Source: Castanea sativa (taxonomy: Eukaryota > Streptophyta > Magnoliopsida > Fagales > Fagaceae). From it: DNA of 64,000 nt. Below the pieces are notes generated by a model. That model was given only the letters and a program-made list of their open reading frames with translations. It was not told the DNA's origin and searched no databases. The first letter of the stretch is position 1. Each line of letters opens with the position of its first letter. Location: NCBI RefSeq assembly GCF_040712315.1, contig NC_134023.1, positions 63,565,257 through 63,629,256 of the forward strand, in the 5' to 3' direction. Shown here one piece after another: positions 21,550-32,300 of the stretch. Both the position numbers and the translations under genes were made by a program.

Positions 21550-23254
21550 AATGTTTATTTGTTCTGGCAATATTGTGGATGGTGTTTATATTTTAACTCT
21601 TGATAAGCATGAATTATATAATTCTGAATTAGATAATAACTCTCATGTAAAATCATTAAAGAGAAAGTTTCCTTCTAATGATGCATATCTTTGGCACTTG
21701 CATTTAGGTCATATTAATTCAAATAGAATTCAAAGACTGATCAAAGATGGACTCTTAAAGTCATTGGACTTTGATGAATTTCTAGTTTGTGAATCTTTGG
21801 AGGGTATAAAGACCAAACGACCTTTTAATGCAAAAGGTAGAAGAGCCCAAGAGTTGCTTGAATTAGTTCATACAGATGTATGTGGTCCTACGTCAACCCA
21901 AGCAAAAGGAGGTTATAAGTACTTCATCACTTTTATGGATGATTACTCAAGATATGGTTATGTGTACCTAATGAGATGGAAGTTCGAAACCTTTGACAAG
22001 TTCAAAGAGTGTAGGATTGAAGTTGAGAATCAATTGGGTAAACGCTTAAAGGCCATTCGATTTGATCGAGGTGGCGAATACCTTCTTGGGGATTTCAAGG
22101 ATTACCTAATTCAAAATAGGATTGTATCCCAATTGATTGAACCTGAAACTCATCAACAAAATGGTGTAGCGGAGAGAAGGAATAGGACTCTTGTGGAAAT
22201 GGTTAAGTCCATGATGACTTATTTAACTTTATCAATTTCTTTTTGGGGATATGCACTAAAACCTTCAATGCATATTTTGAATTTGGTTCCATCAAAATCT
22301 GTTCCCAACACACCCAAGGAATTGGGGAGTGGGCACAAGCCTAGTATGAAATATCTCCACATTTGGGGATGTCCATCACATGTGTTGAAAGGGAAGTCTG
22401 ATCAGATGAAAGCAAAAATAGAAATATACATGTTTTTAGCATATTCAAAGGAAACTAAGGGTTATTTATTCTATAATCATAAAGATAACAAAGTGTTTGT
22501 TAGCACTCATGCCAAATTCTTGGAGGATGATTTTGTGAATAACTTTAATCCTAGGAGTAAAGTTGTTTTGGCTGAAATAGATGAACCTGTAGTTGAACAA
22601 CCAATGGATGAAACTAAGGATGATGTGGTTGTATTAGATACACTACAAGATACTACTCATGAGATGTCCAGTACACAGGTGCCTCGTATTAGTGAGAGGA
22701 TTGTTCGACCACTTATAAGATTTAAAGGATTGGGAGAAGCTTATGAAGTTGTCTCAGGAGAGGCTGAATTTGATCCTTACACTTATGAAGAAGTAATGAA
22801 TGATATAGATGCACATCATTGGGTCCAAGCTATGAAATCTGAATTGGATTCTATGTATTCCAATCATGTATGCGATCTTGTAAAGGCGTCTAACGACATT
22901 AAACCTATTGGTTGCAAATGGGTTTACAAGAGGAAGAGAGGGATAGATGGAAAGGTTGAAACCTTTAGAGCAAGACTAGTGGCGAAAGGGTATACACAAA
23001 AAGAATGTATTGACTATGATGAAACTTTTTTGCCAGTAGCCATGCTTAAGTCTATCAGAATTCTCTTATTTATTGCTACTCATTATGATTATGAGATTTG
23101 GCAAATGGATGTCAAGATTACATTTCTTAATGGCAATCTTGAAGAAGAAATCTACATGATGCAACCGAAAGGTTTCATAGCAAAGAACCAAGAGCATATG
23201 GTATGCAAGTTGAAAAGGTCCATTTATGGACTTAAGCAAGCATCTAGGTCATGA
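21500..23254 (+). pseudogene. pol: Copia-2 pol: pre-integrase, integrase and RT N-terminus (584 codons)
   Basis: Longest open frame in the window. Residues 66-80 carry the pre-integrase motif (HLHLGHINSNRIQRL). The integrase core has D126 (HTDVCGP), D189 (FDRGGEYL) and E225 (NGVAERRNRTL), with 35 residues between D189 and E225, the classic DX35E arrangement. RT starts near WVYKRKRGIDG and includes QMDVKITFLNGN with its catalytic D. The frame ends at a TGA directly after KQASRS, where copia elements normally have tryptophan, so it is a single-base nonsense change. RT continues at 23255. Confidence 0.92.
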
Positions 23255-23565
23255 AGCATCAGATTTGATTAAGCAATCAAATCATTTGGTTTTGAACAAA
23301 ATCTTGATGAACCATGTGTGTACAAAAGACATCGAGATAAAGTAGTAATGTTCCTAGTGCTTTATGTTGATAATATTCTACTCATTGGAAATGATGTAGG
23401 GGTAATGTCATCGGTAAAAGTTTGGTTGTCAAGCCAATTTGATATGAAGGACTTGAACGAAGCTAACTATATTATAGGGATAAAGCTTTGGCGATATCGA
23501 AAGAATAGGATGTTAGGTTCGTCACAAAAGCTGGATATATAGATAAGGTTCTAGAACGGTCTAGC
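23255..23565 (+). pseudogene. pol: Copia-2 RT palm with YVDN
   Basis: Second half of the RT. The active-site box reads LVLYVDNILLIGND: the second aspartate of the YVDD box is N, so polymerase activity is not expected. Stops at about 23271 and 23540 and a shift before RNase H add further damage. Confidence 0.88.
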
Positions 23566-24351
23566 ATGCAAAACTCCAAGAAAGGATTACTTCTTTTCAG
23601 ACATGGAGTTCATCTGTCTGATGACCAAAGGCCTAAGACTTTTGAGGAAGAAAACATGATGAGACAAGTTCCCTATGCTTTAGCAGTGGGAAGTCTCATG
23701 TATGCCATGCTTTGTACAAGGCCAGCTATTTGTTATTCAGTTGGCATGATCAGCCAATATCAATCAAATCCAAGACTTAAACATTGGCAAGCAGTAAAGC
23801 ATATTCTTAAGTATCTAAAGAGAACAATAGATTATATGCTTGTTTACCATTGTGAGGATTTGAATCCCATTGGCTATACAGATTCAGATTTTCAATCAGA
23901 TCTTGATTTCAGAAAGTCCACTTCAGGTTGTGTGTTCATCTTAGGAGGTGGAGCCATATGTTGGAGAAGTGTTAAGCAATCTTGTATTGCCGACTCCACC
24001 ATAGAAGCTAAATATGTTGCTGCTTGTGAAGCGGCAAAGGAAGCTGTTTGGCTCAAGAAATTCCTTTTTGATCTTGGTGTTATGAGAATTGCGCAAGTTC
24101 CTATTACATTGTTCTACGACAATAGTGGAGTGGTTGCACAATCCAAGGATCCAAGGAATCACAAGAAAGGAAAAAACATAGAAATAAAGTACCATATCAT
24201 TCGAGACATTGTTGCTCGTGGAGATGTAGTAGTAGCAAAGATTGATAGTGCAAAGAATCTAGCAGATCCCTTTCCCAAAGCCTTGCCCCAAAGGACTTTC
24301 GACTCACATTTGGAGGAAATGGGAGTTAAATTAGTACACAATAATCTTTAG
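23566..24351 (+). pseudogene. pol: Copia-2 RNase H
   Basis: 261 codons, with the connection domain (VGSLMYAMLCTRP) and RNase H motifs YTDSDFQSD, STIEAKYVAACEAAKEA and LFYDNSG, ending VKLVHNNL. Catalytic D, E and D are visible, so this domain looks intact. The polypurine tract GGCAAGTAGGAGAT follows the stop. Confidence 0.88.
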
Positions 24352-24365
24352 GGCAAGTAGGAGAT

Positions 24366-25440
24366 TGTTAGGATGCGTGCCCTTAAATTCTATTGTATGA
24401 TACTATGTATAATATTATGTATAACTTAATGCTGTGATTAATAAAGTTGTTTTATTATTATCTAAAATAATGGTAACATGAATATTGAAACATTATCATA
24501 TAGTCCATGAGATGCATAGTATGTGATTTATGTGATTTAATCACAGAAGATATAAATCACAAGTTCTTTGTAAACTCAGAATTTTAGTTCGTTGTCGGTA
24601 ATGAAATTGAGCATTTCATCTGCGAAGACTATAACATATCGACTAAGATGATTTATCTTGATCATGAAAATGGAGATTTCTAGTTGGTATGTTGATATGT
24701 TTTAAGAGTTAAAACATATTGAACTAGACCACTGTGAGATTTATTATTCTCCTAACAACTGTCATATGAATAATAAATCTCACGATGTCTATTTACATGA
24801 ACTCAAGGAATTAAGATGTAGTAATTTTCAAAGTGGCAGTCTATATTCATGACTTTGTATTACTACGAATATTTTATGAAGGGGTTGCATGTACAATAAA
24901 GTCTTGGGAAATAATTTATAAATAAGGCCTAGAGTGCAACTCTATTTATATAGTAGTATTAAATATAGTCAATGGTAACTATGGACTTGTCAAGAGTTGA
25001 TAGAAAAGCCCAAGGCCCATTGCAGCTAGTGTCTTTTTGGTCTCTTTTGATGCCACTCCAAGCCACACATTTAAGCCCAATTGGAAAGGCCCAAAAGGCC
25101 AGCCCAACTAGATAATCAGTTAGATACAAAAGGAGAAACATACAGAATTTTAAGAAGTTGATAACATTATTTATGAAATGGTGTGTATGTCACTTATTCT
25201 CCCTTGGAGTGATTGAGAGACCACACTTCTTGGGCGTTAGTGGAATTGAAGTGAAGATTAAAAGTTTTTCCAAGTGCTTCTAGTCTTTTGTTTTTAAATT
25301 TCACAGCACTAAGGTGCATTCTCTTGTTCTTGAATTCTGAAATTTACATAGTGCATGTTATCAATTGCGAATGAAGTAGATCCGTTAATTTTCTGCTGCG
25401 TATGTTTTGTATGTGATACAAACATGTATTTTTTCCAACA
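24366..25440 (+). mobile_element. Copia-2 3' LTR with internal deletion
   Basis: 1075 bp, TGTTAGGATG...TTTTTTCCAACA. Compared with the reunited 5' LTR it lacks about 330 bp; the junction is at about 24803 (ACTC/AAGG), where the two ends share a few bases. The deleted part includes three of the hairpins. Confidence 0.9.
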
Positions 25441-26011
25441 TCTCTTCACTCACAAAAAGAGCTACATCTGTGGTCTCATTTATTACCTCGTTAAGAACAT
25501 CACGAATAGGAGTGCAAGGCTAACTCTACCATTTCCAAGCCTTGTCATGTCTCTTGCTTTAAGTGCAAGGGTGAAGATTCCAAGTGGACTTTTGGTGATG
25601 CAAAGGGAAGACCCTATTAGTGAGCAGACCATTATTAGAAGCAAAGCTCACATTCCCAGACCGAGCATCGGTGTTTCTCAAATTCCAAGAGATGAAGAAG
25701 TAGAAGAAGGAGGCAACACTGATGAAGAGATTGATCGATTCACTTTCGTACCGGAAGATACTCCACAGCCTTCTTCTCAAGCACAAGCAAGAGCACCTGA
25801 CCGCCTTGATCTTCTACTTGGAAGGGTTGAAGAGTTGCATATGATGCTAGCTCTATATATCAACTACTCCATGGCTCACTTCACATACCTTCAGGGCCAG
25901 ATCATTGCCCTCTCGTCTCAAATTGATGACTTGATGCAGAAATCAGAGTTGAAGACGGAGTCCGATGCATTTCACATACCTTTGGCCATTTCGATCGTAA
26001 AGGGGGAGTAG
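25441..26011 (+). pseudogene. Envelope-like ORF, C-terminal half (after Copia-2)
   Basis: Coding resumes within a codon of the TSD: FTHKKSYICGLIYYLV and LPFPSLVMSLAL continue the plant-transposon domain begun at 2923. Then comes a variable linker (SKAHIPRPSIG), a leucine-rich helix (LDLLLGRVEELHMMLAL) and the stop in AAAGGGGGAGTAG. The frame matches the upstream half only in the reading frame entered after the C15 run. Confidence 0.8.
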
Positions 26012-26317
26012 ATTATACCTTAAGGGGGAGTACAACTTAAGGGGGGGTACAGCTTGAAGGGGAGTAGTAACATTAGTAAAACATTGGTTTATTTTGGTAG
26101 TTTCTAGTTTATTTTATGCTTTTATAGCTTTTGGATGTTTACAGTGTTTTCGTTTAAAGCTTTCAAGTACTTTAGTTTAAAACTTAGGTTTCTTTCGTAC
26201 TATTTTGTATCTTGGTTTTTATAGCCGTTTCTTGATGCTTATTGTTTTCTATTGCTTATAGCCTTAGTTTCTTTAATGCATCATGTGGTATGGTTTTACT
26301 ACAAATGTTCATTTTTT
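26012..26317 (+). other. 3' tail of the outer element
   Basis: Three purine-rich tracts in a row (AAGGGGGAGTA, AAGGGGGGGTA, AAGGGGAGTAG; 26001-26066), then T-rich noncoding sequence. Such GGGGGAG tracts also follow ORF2 in the LARD elements. No gene seen. Confidence 0.5.
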
Positions 26318-29300
26318 GTCCGTCCTCGATTTGCATGTCGAATCCCGAAAAATGCAAAAATATCATTTTCTCTCCATAGGGCCACGAGAACATCCAGAAT
26401 AGTGTGGCGCAACCTGTTCGGGCATCGGAGCACCCGAAGCGCATTTTTCAGCTAAAATGACCAAAATGCCCTGGTTAGCCCTAGGTTTGATGAAAGGTCA
26501 AACGAGGTCAAAAACCTCACAAAATAGAGTTTTTCATAGTTTTACATCAAACCCGAGCTTCTCGGAGAATTTTGACCAAGTTTGACTCGAAGTCGATCGT
26601 GGATAGGCCCAAAAACCTTAATTTTGATGTAGCTATTAGAACGGGTTGAAACCAATGCCATTGCGAAGATTATCAAATTCTCATTCTAACGACTATTTAT
26701 GGGTTGAAATTGGGGTTAGAACGGCTGAGATATCACAAAAACCGGGATGACGTACCGATTGATGCACCACGAACTTTTGAGAGCCATAACTTTTGATCAA
26801 ACTGTTGGATTTTCAAGATCCATAGTTTTTCAAAAACAAGAAGTTAGGATCTTTCAAGGGGTGTCTAGATCAATACGTTTTTTGGCCTTTTGAGGTCGGC
26901 CTCTCTGCCTAGTGTCTCTACAAGTTTTTTCTCTCCTTCAAACACCAAAAAACACATCAAAACTTCTTGATTCTTCTCTCTTTATAAAAAACACAAGGTA
27001 TTGTTCTTATACCCAATCTTCCTTTCCTTGGTTCTACACTTTGGATTTGGGATTTAGGGGTGTGGATAAGAAGCATGCTAAAGAAGGCAATAAAACATGT
27101 CATTCAAGCAAGACAAATGCTAGAAGGAGATTTAGAAGGTTAGGGGTGTGGATGTAGCTTCTCTAGCTATCATCAACACCCCTAACCTTCTAAATCTCCT
27201 TCTAGCATTTGTCTTGCTTGAATGACATGTTTTATTGCCTTCTTTAGCATGCTTCTTGTTTTATTTTTGTTTCTAGCATAGTTTTCTTGGTTGTTATGTC
27301 TTGTGCCATGTTTTATGTTTAGATCTACGTCCTTACATGCTTATATGTTTAGATCTACGTGCTTAGGGTTTTATGCCATGATTTCCTTTGTTTCGTTCCT
27401 CTTTTTGCTCTATGTTGATGCTAGGGTTATGTGCTCACATGCTTGTCATGCTTTGCTTGGATCTATGTGTTTATGAATTTTTTTATTATGTTTTGTGCTT
27501 AGATCTACATTCGTACATGTCCATATGCTTGTATTCTTGTTCTACCATGCCTATATGCTAAATTTCTACATGTTTGCATACATGTTTCTATGCCTATATG
27601 TCTAGATCTAGGTTTCCACATGCTTATGTGCTTAGATCTATGCTCTTTACATGCTTTATGCTATCTTCCATGTGCTTGTGTGCTCCATGCCATGTTTGTG
27701 TGCCTAGGCCTAGACCTTGTTTGTCATGTCATGTGCTATTGTAGCCCTTTTGTGGCTTTATCTTTCTTTCTTGTGTTTTGGCCTATTGGTTCGGACCCGA
27801 TCTAGACCCTATGGTCTTTGTCATCGTCCATACACCTCGGCCCATATTAAATTTTTCCCATTTGCATGTCTATGCTTGCTTGCTTTTATGCTTTACGCTT
27901 GTGTTAGTCTCTCTTGTTCTAGGCTTTGCCATGTTTGACACCCTCAGCGGGTTTGTGGTTGTGTGGTTACATTCGACGCCCATGAGGCCTTGTTTGGATG
28001 TAACCATTTAGGATGCATCGCCATGATGCCAATTGCTTCGTGCATACCTTTCCCCTTTTTCGCTCCGTGTGATGATATGCTTACCATGTTTGTTGCGCTA
28101 GTTGTTGGCTTATGTGCATTTTTACACGTGTGCTTACATGTCCGTGCATGAGTCTTGCATGCTAGTGTGTCGTCCATACTTCAACACAATGAAGCTATGG
28201 ACTTCCGATCCAAACGTACATTTGTCCTTCCCAGATACCCCCTTTTGTTTGATCTCTTGCTTGTTTGCCTTTTTGCTTGTTTGCTTGCTTCTTGCTTGTT
28301 TACATTTTCGCTTGTTTGCTCGCATCCTTGTTTCTGTGCTTGCCATGTCTACTATGCTTATTCGCTTTATGCCTTTTCACATGCTCTTTGCATCTTTTCC
28401 CTTTATTGCTTGTCTCCTAGTTTCTTGTCTTTGCCTTTGCATGTACACACATGGAGTGAGGATGCATGGAACAAGGGCACGGTTTCCCAAGCGCAAGCAA
28501 AACGGCGCAGGCGCAAGCATAAGCCAAGTGGCTATGTTCAGTAGGTTTAGGAGTCTAGTTTTTTCCCTTTGGTCATGAACTGTTTTAAACCCCTTCCTTC
28601 CTCCTCCCTTTCTCCCATAGACGATTTGTATTAAGTATATCCTGCTTTGTACAATTCGTCTTCATCCCTAGAGTATGGCGACCCCTGTTTATTTTCCTGC
28701 ACTTATATTTTGGGCCATGCTCTAGGGATGTAGGCATTTACTTTCCTGCTTTGTGAGCTTGCGTTGTGCATGATGTATGTATATATATACCTGCTCGCCC
28801 CCCTTCGGTGTGATTGTCACAGTCCGTGTCACCTAAGGCAAGCAATGCCTAATTTTCGCTGCGAAAGTAAGATGACTTGTCGCTGGATTTTCACTGTGAA
28901 AATCTGGTACTTTGCTCAAATGCCTTAGGAAAGCATAGATTGGGACCACACCCACTCAAAAGCCAAACCTCAAAGCCCCCATGCATTTAAAGCCCCGAAA
29001 GCCAATGCCGAAATCATGTTTTTACTGCCAATCTCCGAAAATTATGGTTTTATCAAAACAAAGGACTGTCCTTGGATAGGCATTGTGGGGTGCCTAACAC
29101 CTTTCCCACACGTAACCAAAATTCCGGACCTAAGAATTAAGATTTTTCACCATCCACATTAGATTAGGAAAAATGACCTTTTTCTTCACCTAGGATCGGT
29201 AATAAAATCAACTAGTAACAAGTGACCAAGCACATCTTAGAAAAGCCCAATGATTGGTGGCGACTCCACTTACCTTTGGTAATCCTCTAAAATTTGGCCT

Positions 29301-29522
29301 AGGTTCCTGCCATAACCCCAAAGGTAGACTGACCTTCCTCCATCGAGGGAGAGAGCACCCGAAGCTCCGCGCGAAACACACCACCACCATATTACCAAGA
29401 GGGACCTTCCAATGGAGCCCCACATACATGGGGGCTGTCACCACAGCGGGTGGTCGAACGAGGGCCCACGACAACGGAGGCGGTCTTTCTACCCCTATTC
29501 CAATCGAGGCCGGGCATTGACA
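26318..29522 (+). mobile_element. Gypsy-1 (Tat/Ogre-like) 5' LTR, about 3.2 kb
   Basis: A long LTR typical of this lineage, ending GGGCATTGACA four bases before a tRNA-Arg type PBS. A second PBS-like sequence TGGCGACTCCAC sits inside it at 29260. A TATA-like TATATATATACC is near 28778. U3 is low-complexity, with repeats of TTAGATCTA/GCTTACATG (27310-27640) and GCTTGTTTGC (28255-28325). The start TGTCCGTCC at 26318 is a guess; the 3' LTR is outside the window. Confidence 0.6.
27068..27257. repeat. Perfect 82-bp inverted repeat with 26-nt loop
   Basis: Left arm 27068-27149 and right arm 27176-27257 are exact reverse complements by direct comparison. The loop is 27150-27175. The phrase AGGGGTGTGGAT occurs both before the left arm and at its inner end. 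There are no terminal TG/CA or transposon ends. Transcription would give a long perfect hairpin RNA. Confidence 0.92.
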
Positions 29523-29525
29523 AAC

Positions 29526-29543
29526 TAGCAACTCCACTGAGGA
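29526..29543 (+). other. Gypsy-1 primer-binding site
   Basis: TAGCAACTCCACTGAGGA differs at three positions from the tRNA-Arg type PBS TGGCGACTCCACTGGGGA used by Tat/Ogre elements. Confidence 0.65.
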
Positions 29544-29695
29544 TCGATGAGAGTTTAGCCTTTAAGAGCTTTTGATAAAACCATAATCTTTGGACATTGG
29601 CTTTCAAAAAACATAGAAATTGGCATGGGCCTCCAGGGCTTTCCTTATAAAAAAGGCTTCTACTATATCCTAGTAGACTATTTTCAAAAGAGCAA

Positions 29696-29743
<48 letters not shown>
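29696..29743 (+). repeat. (AAT)n microsatellite
   Basis: About sixteen AAT units in the Gypsy-1 leader. Confidence 0.95.
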
Positions 29744-29937
29744 TTTCCAAACAATCCTTTTCCAAAAGGGGGCTTTGAGGTATTTTCACATGGGGCTTTC
29801 CTCACATGCTTTACAACTTTCCTCACCTGATTTACAGCTTTCCTTCACATGCGAACATAGGGTAGCAAAATTTAATTTTTGCTACACCTTTATCTGCCTT
29901 CATATATCTACATCCCTTCTTCTTTGGCTTCATAGTC

Positions 29938-30674
29938 TCATTTCACTTGTCCAATTATTAGTTGAGAATTAACTTGGGTGATCAGGTTCTTCACCCCTAG
30001 GGAATTTGCTAAACTTAGCCCTGTTAGCAATGCTTCGTACACCGCCTCGTTTTTTGTTACAGGGAACTGCAATCTGACTACATACTTTAAAGTTTCTTCT
30101 TCTGGAGATATGAGCACTACTCTTGCTCCTCCAACTTTCCTCATTGTAGACCCATTTGTTTGGACCATCCATGTTTCCACAGGAGGTTCTTCTTCCTTGT
30201 AGGGGTAAGTGAATTCTGCAATGAAGTCTGCTAGCACCTAGGCCTTAATTGCTACTCAGGGCTGATACTCAATGTCGAATTGGCCCAATTCATTTGCCCA
30301 TTGAATGAGTCATCCTTCCACGTCTATCTTGTTCATTGTCTTTCTTATGGGTTGGTTTGTCATGACGACGATGGGGTGTGCTTGGAAATAAGGACCTATA
30401 ATACGAAAGCTATCTTCTCCATCCTTGGGTAACTTGCCTTTGCACCTTGAAATGCCTGGCTGGTGTAATAGATAGGCTTTTGTACATTCTCTTCTTCTCT
30501 AATCAGTGTCGAACTTACTACAGTGTTGGATACTGCTAAGTAGAGGTACAACTTCTCTACCATCACTAAGGGGCTTAGCACAGGCGGTTTCAGGTACTCT
30601 TTTAACTTGGTAAGGGCTTCCTCACATTTGTAAGTCCACTGGAAAGCTTTTTTCAATACCTTGAAGAATGGCAT
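29938..30674 (-). pseudogene. pol: Gypsy-2 RT tether and RNase H
   Basis: The minus-strand frame 30396-30674 carries the end of RT (KAFQWTYKCEEALTKLKEYL, YLAVSNTVVSSTL). After a stop-rich gap, 29938-30237 has the start of RNase H: MLADFIAEF, then WMVQTNGSTM where the family has a D in place of N, and NEAVYEALLTGLSLA. The frame runs to the truncation point, so the C-terminal third and all of integrase are absent. Confidence 0.8.
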
Positions 30675-31690
30675 GCACTTGTCTGTTGCCCTAGAGACAA
30701 ACCTGTTTAGGGCTGCAACCTTCCCTGTCAGGCTCTACACCTCTTTCACCATCTTTGGTGATTTGACCTTAATTATGGCTTTTACTTTGGGACACCATGA
30801 ATCCCAAGAATTTTCCTGAAGCAATAGCAAAAACACATTTCGCAGGGTTTAACTTCATATTGTACTTACGTAGTGTGCCAAAGGTTTCCTTGCTTTTCAC
30901 CAGCATATCATTCACGTGGTTGGCTTCGTCCTTGCTTTTCACCAGTATATCATCCACGTACACCTCCACGTTCCTTCCAATCTGGCGAGAGAACATACGG
31001 TTTACCAATCTTTGGTAGGTGGCTTTTGTGTTCTTCAATCCAAAAGGCATGACTTTGTGGCAGTATTACCCTTGGCTGGTGACGAACGAGGTCTTCTCTT
31101 AATCGTCTTCGTCCATAAGAATCTGGTTATATCTGGAGAATGCGTCCATGAAACTCAGGAGCTTGTATCCAGCAGTTGAGTCTACTAGCTGGTCAATTCT
31201 TCGCAAGGGGAAGCTATCTTTTGGGTAGGCCTTATTCAAATCTGTGAAGTCAACGCACATCCTCCACTTGCCATTACTCTTCTTTACCATAACCACGTTT
31301 GCAAGCTAATTTGGATAGAAGACTTCTCTAATGAAACCAGCTTCTAGTAGCTTTTCTACTTCTTCAGTTACAGCTTTGTTGCGTTTTGGAGCAAATACTC
31401 TTCACTTTTACTGTACAGGCTTGCATTCAAGGTTGACATTCAAATGATGCTGTATGATCTTCTTATCAATCCCGGGCATATCTTCGTGCTTCCAGGCGAA
31501 AACATCTTGGTTTGCCCTTAAGAAGGAGATCATTTTTTCTTTCTCTAGAACTGGGAGCGCTGTCCTGATCTTCAATACCTTCGTCGAATCTCTTGGGATG
31601 ATCTTAACTTCTTGTGGTGTTTTTGACAGTTTAGGAATTGGCTCTGGTTTATTGATCAATCATGTATGGTTCTCTCCAGATGCTAAGGTA
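30675..31690 (-). pseudogene. pol: Gypsy-2 reverse transcriptase with a duplicated segment at YVDD
   Basis: Segments on the minus strand: 31408-31659 (KIIPRDSTKV, WKHEDMPGID), 31099-31296 (WRMCVDFTDLNKAYPKDSF, LLSFMDAFSRYNQI) and 30769-31050 (MPFGLKNTKATYQ, VYVDDILVKSK). The box YVDD is present. Directly after it a 42-bp tandem copy (30888-30929 and 30930-30971) adds 14 residues, repeating the segment as VNDMLVKSK. Stops separate the segments. Confidence 0.85.
30888..30971 (-). repeat. 42-bp in-frame tandem duplication in RT
   Basis: CCTTGCTTTTCACCAG occurs at 30888 and 30930, followed by near-identical sequence. The duplicated part codes the second half of the YVDD box plus LVKSK. Confidence 0.88.
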
Positions 31691-31699
31691 GCTTAATAG

Positions 31700-32300
31700 C
31701 ACTCTCTTGCCACAACTTGGTCTCCTCTGATTTCTCCTACCCCATAGGCTATCGGAAACTTCACTTTCAAGTAATATGTTGACGTTGCTGCTCTTAGTCT
31801 ATTGAGTGCAAGTTGTCCTAGGATGATGTTGTATGTTAAAGGGCAATCAACTATGAGGAGACCAATTTCCTTGGCGACTTATGCCGGATAAGTTCCTGCA
31901 ATCACAGTTAGAGTGACGATACCTCTTAGGACGACTTTATCTCCTGTGAAGCTTACCAGAGGTGAGGTGAAGGGCCTGATCCTCTTCTTATCTAGCTTCA
32001 TTTGTTGAAATGTAGGCAAGTACATAATATTTGCTGAGCTTCCGTTGTCAATGAGCACCTGATGGATGTTGAACTCTTCTACTCTAAGCATGATTACAAG
32101 TGGATCGTCATTGGGTTGCCTGATGCCATGACCGTCTCTCTTTGAGGAGAAAATATTTGGTTTGTCATTCTTTGGCATCTTCGTTGGAATGAGCCCTGAA
32201 TGGACGCTGTTTATCTCCCTTCCCTGTGCCTTTTTAGGGACTTCAGCGTTCCACCTGCTATTATTCCTTTAGAGGTCTTCTTTATTTCTCCTGCAGGGGG
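31700..32300 (-). pseudogene. pol: Gypsy-2 aspartic protease
   Basis: Minus-strand frame 31879-32178 contains VLIDNGSSANIMY, the D-N-G-S active site used by many plant gypsy proteases, then a hydrophobic strand near its end (GIVTLTVIAG). A stop at about 31880 ends the frame, and coding similarity continues toward RT. Confidence 0.8.

Larger units (their letters stand above)
3506..25440 (+). mobile_element. Copia-2: Ty1/copia element, doubly invaded
   Basis: Outer copia element, TG...CA, 21.9 kb as found. Without its two passengers (Copia-1, 6642 bp; LARD-1, 7523 bp) and their TSD copies it is about 7.8 kb. The 4 bp before it (TCTC, 3502-3505) recur after it (25441-25444); a fifth matching base overlaps the terminal A of the LTR. 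Order: 5' LTR (split), PBS 11563-11574, leader with a 221-bp duplication, gag, protease, integrase, RT, RNase H, polypurine tract, 3' LTR. It interrupts the envelope-like ORF. Frameshifts, stops and an RT catalytic substitution make it non-functional. Confidence 0.9.

Noticed and set aside
27068..27257. MITE or established microRNA gene
   Set aside because: No terminal inverted repeat ends with TSD, and the arms are perfectly complementary over their whole length, unlike mature plant MIR genes. Kept as an unexplained foldback.
28102..28578. ORFs of 129-158 codons on both strands in the Gypsy-1 LTR
   Set aside because: Low-complexity CTTG/TTGC repeats open several frames on both strands at once; no conserved domain.
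29208..29537. 109-codon minus-strand ORF
   Set aside because: Overlaps the GC-rich U5 end and PBS of the Gypsy-1 LTR; coding on both strands is an effect of composition.
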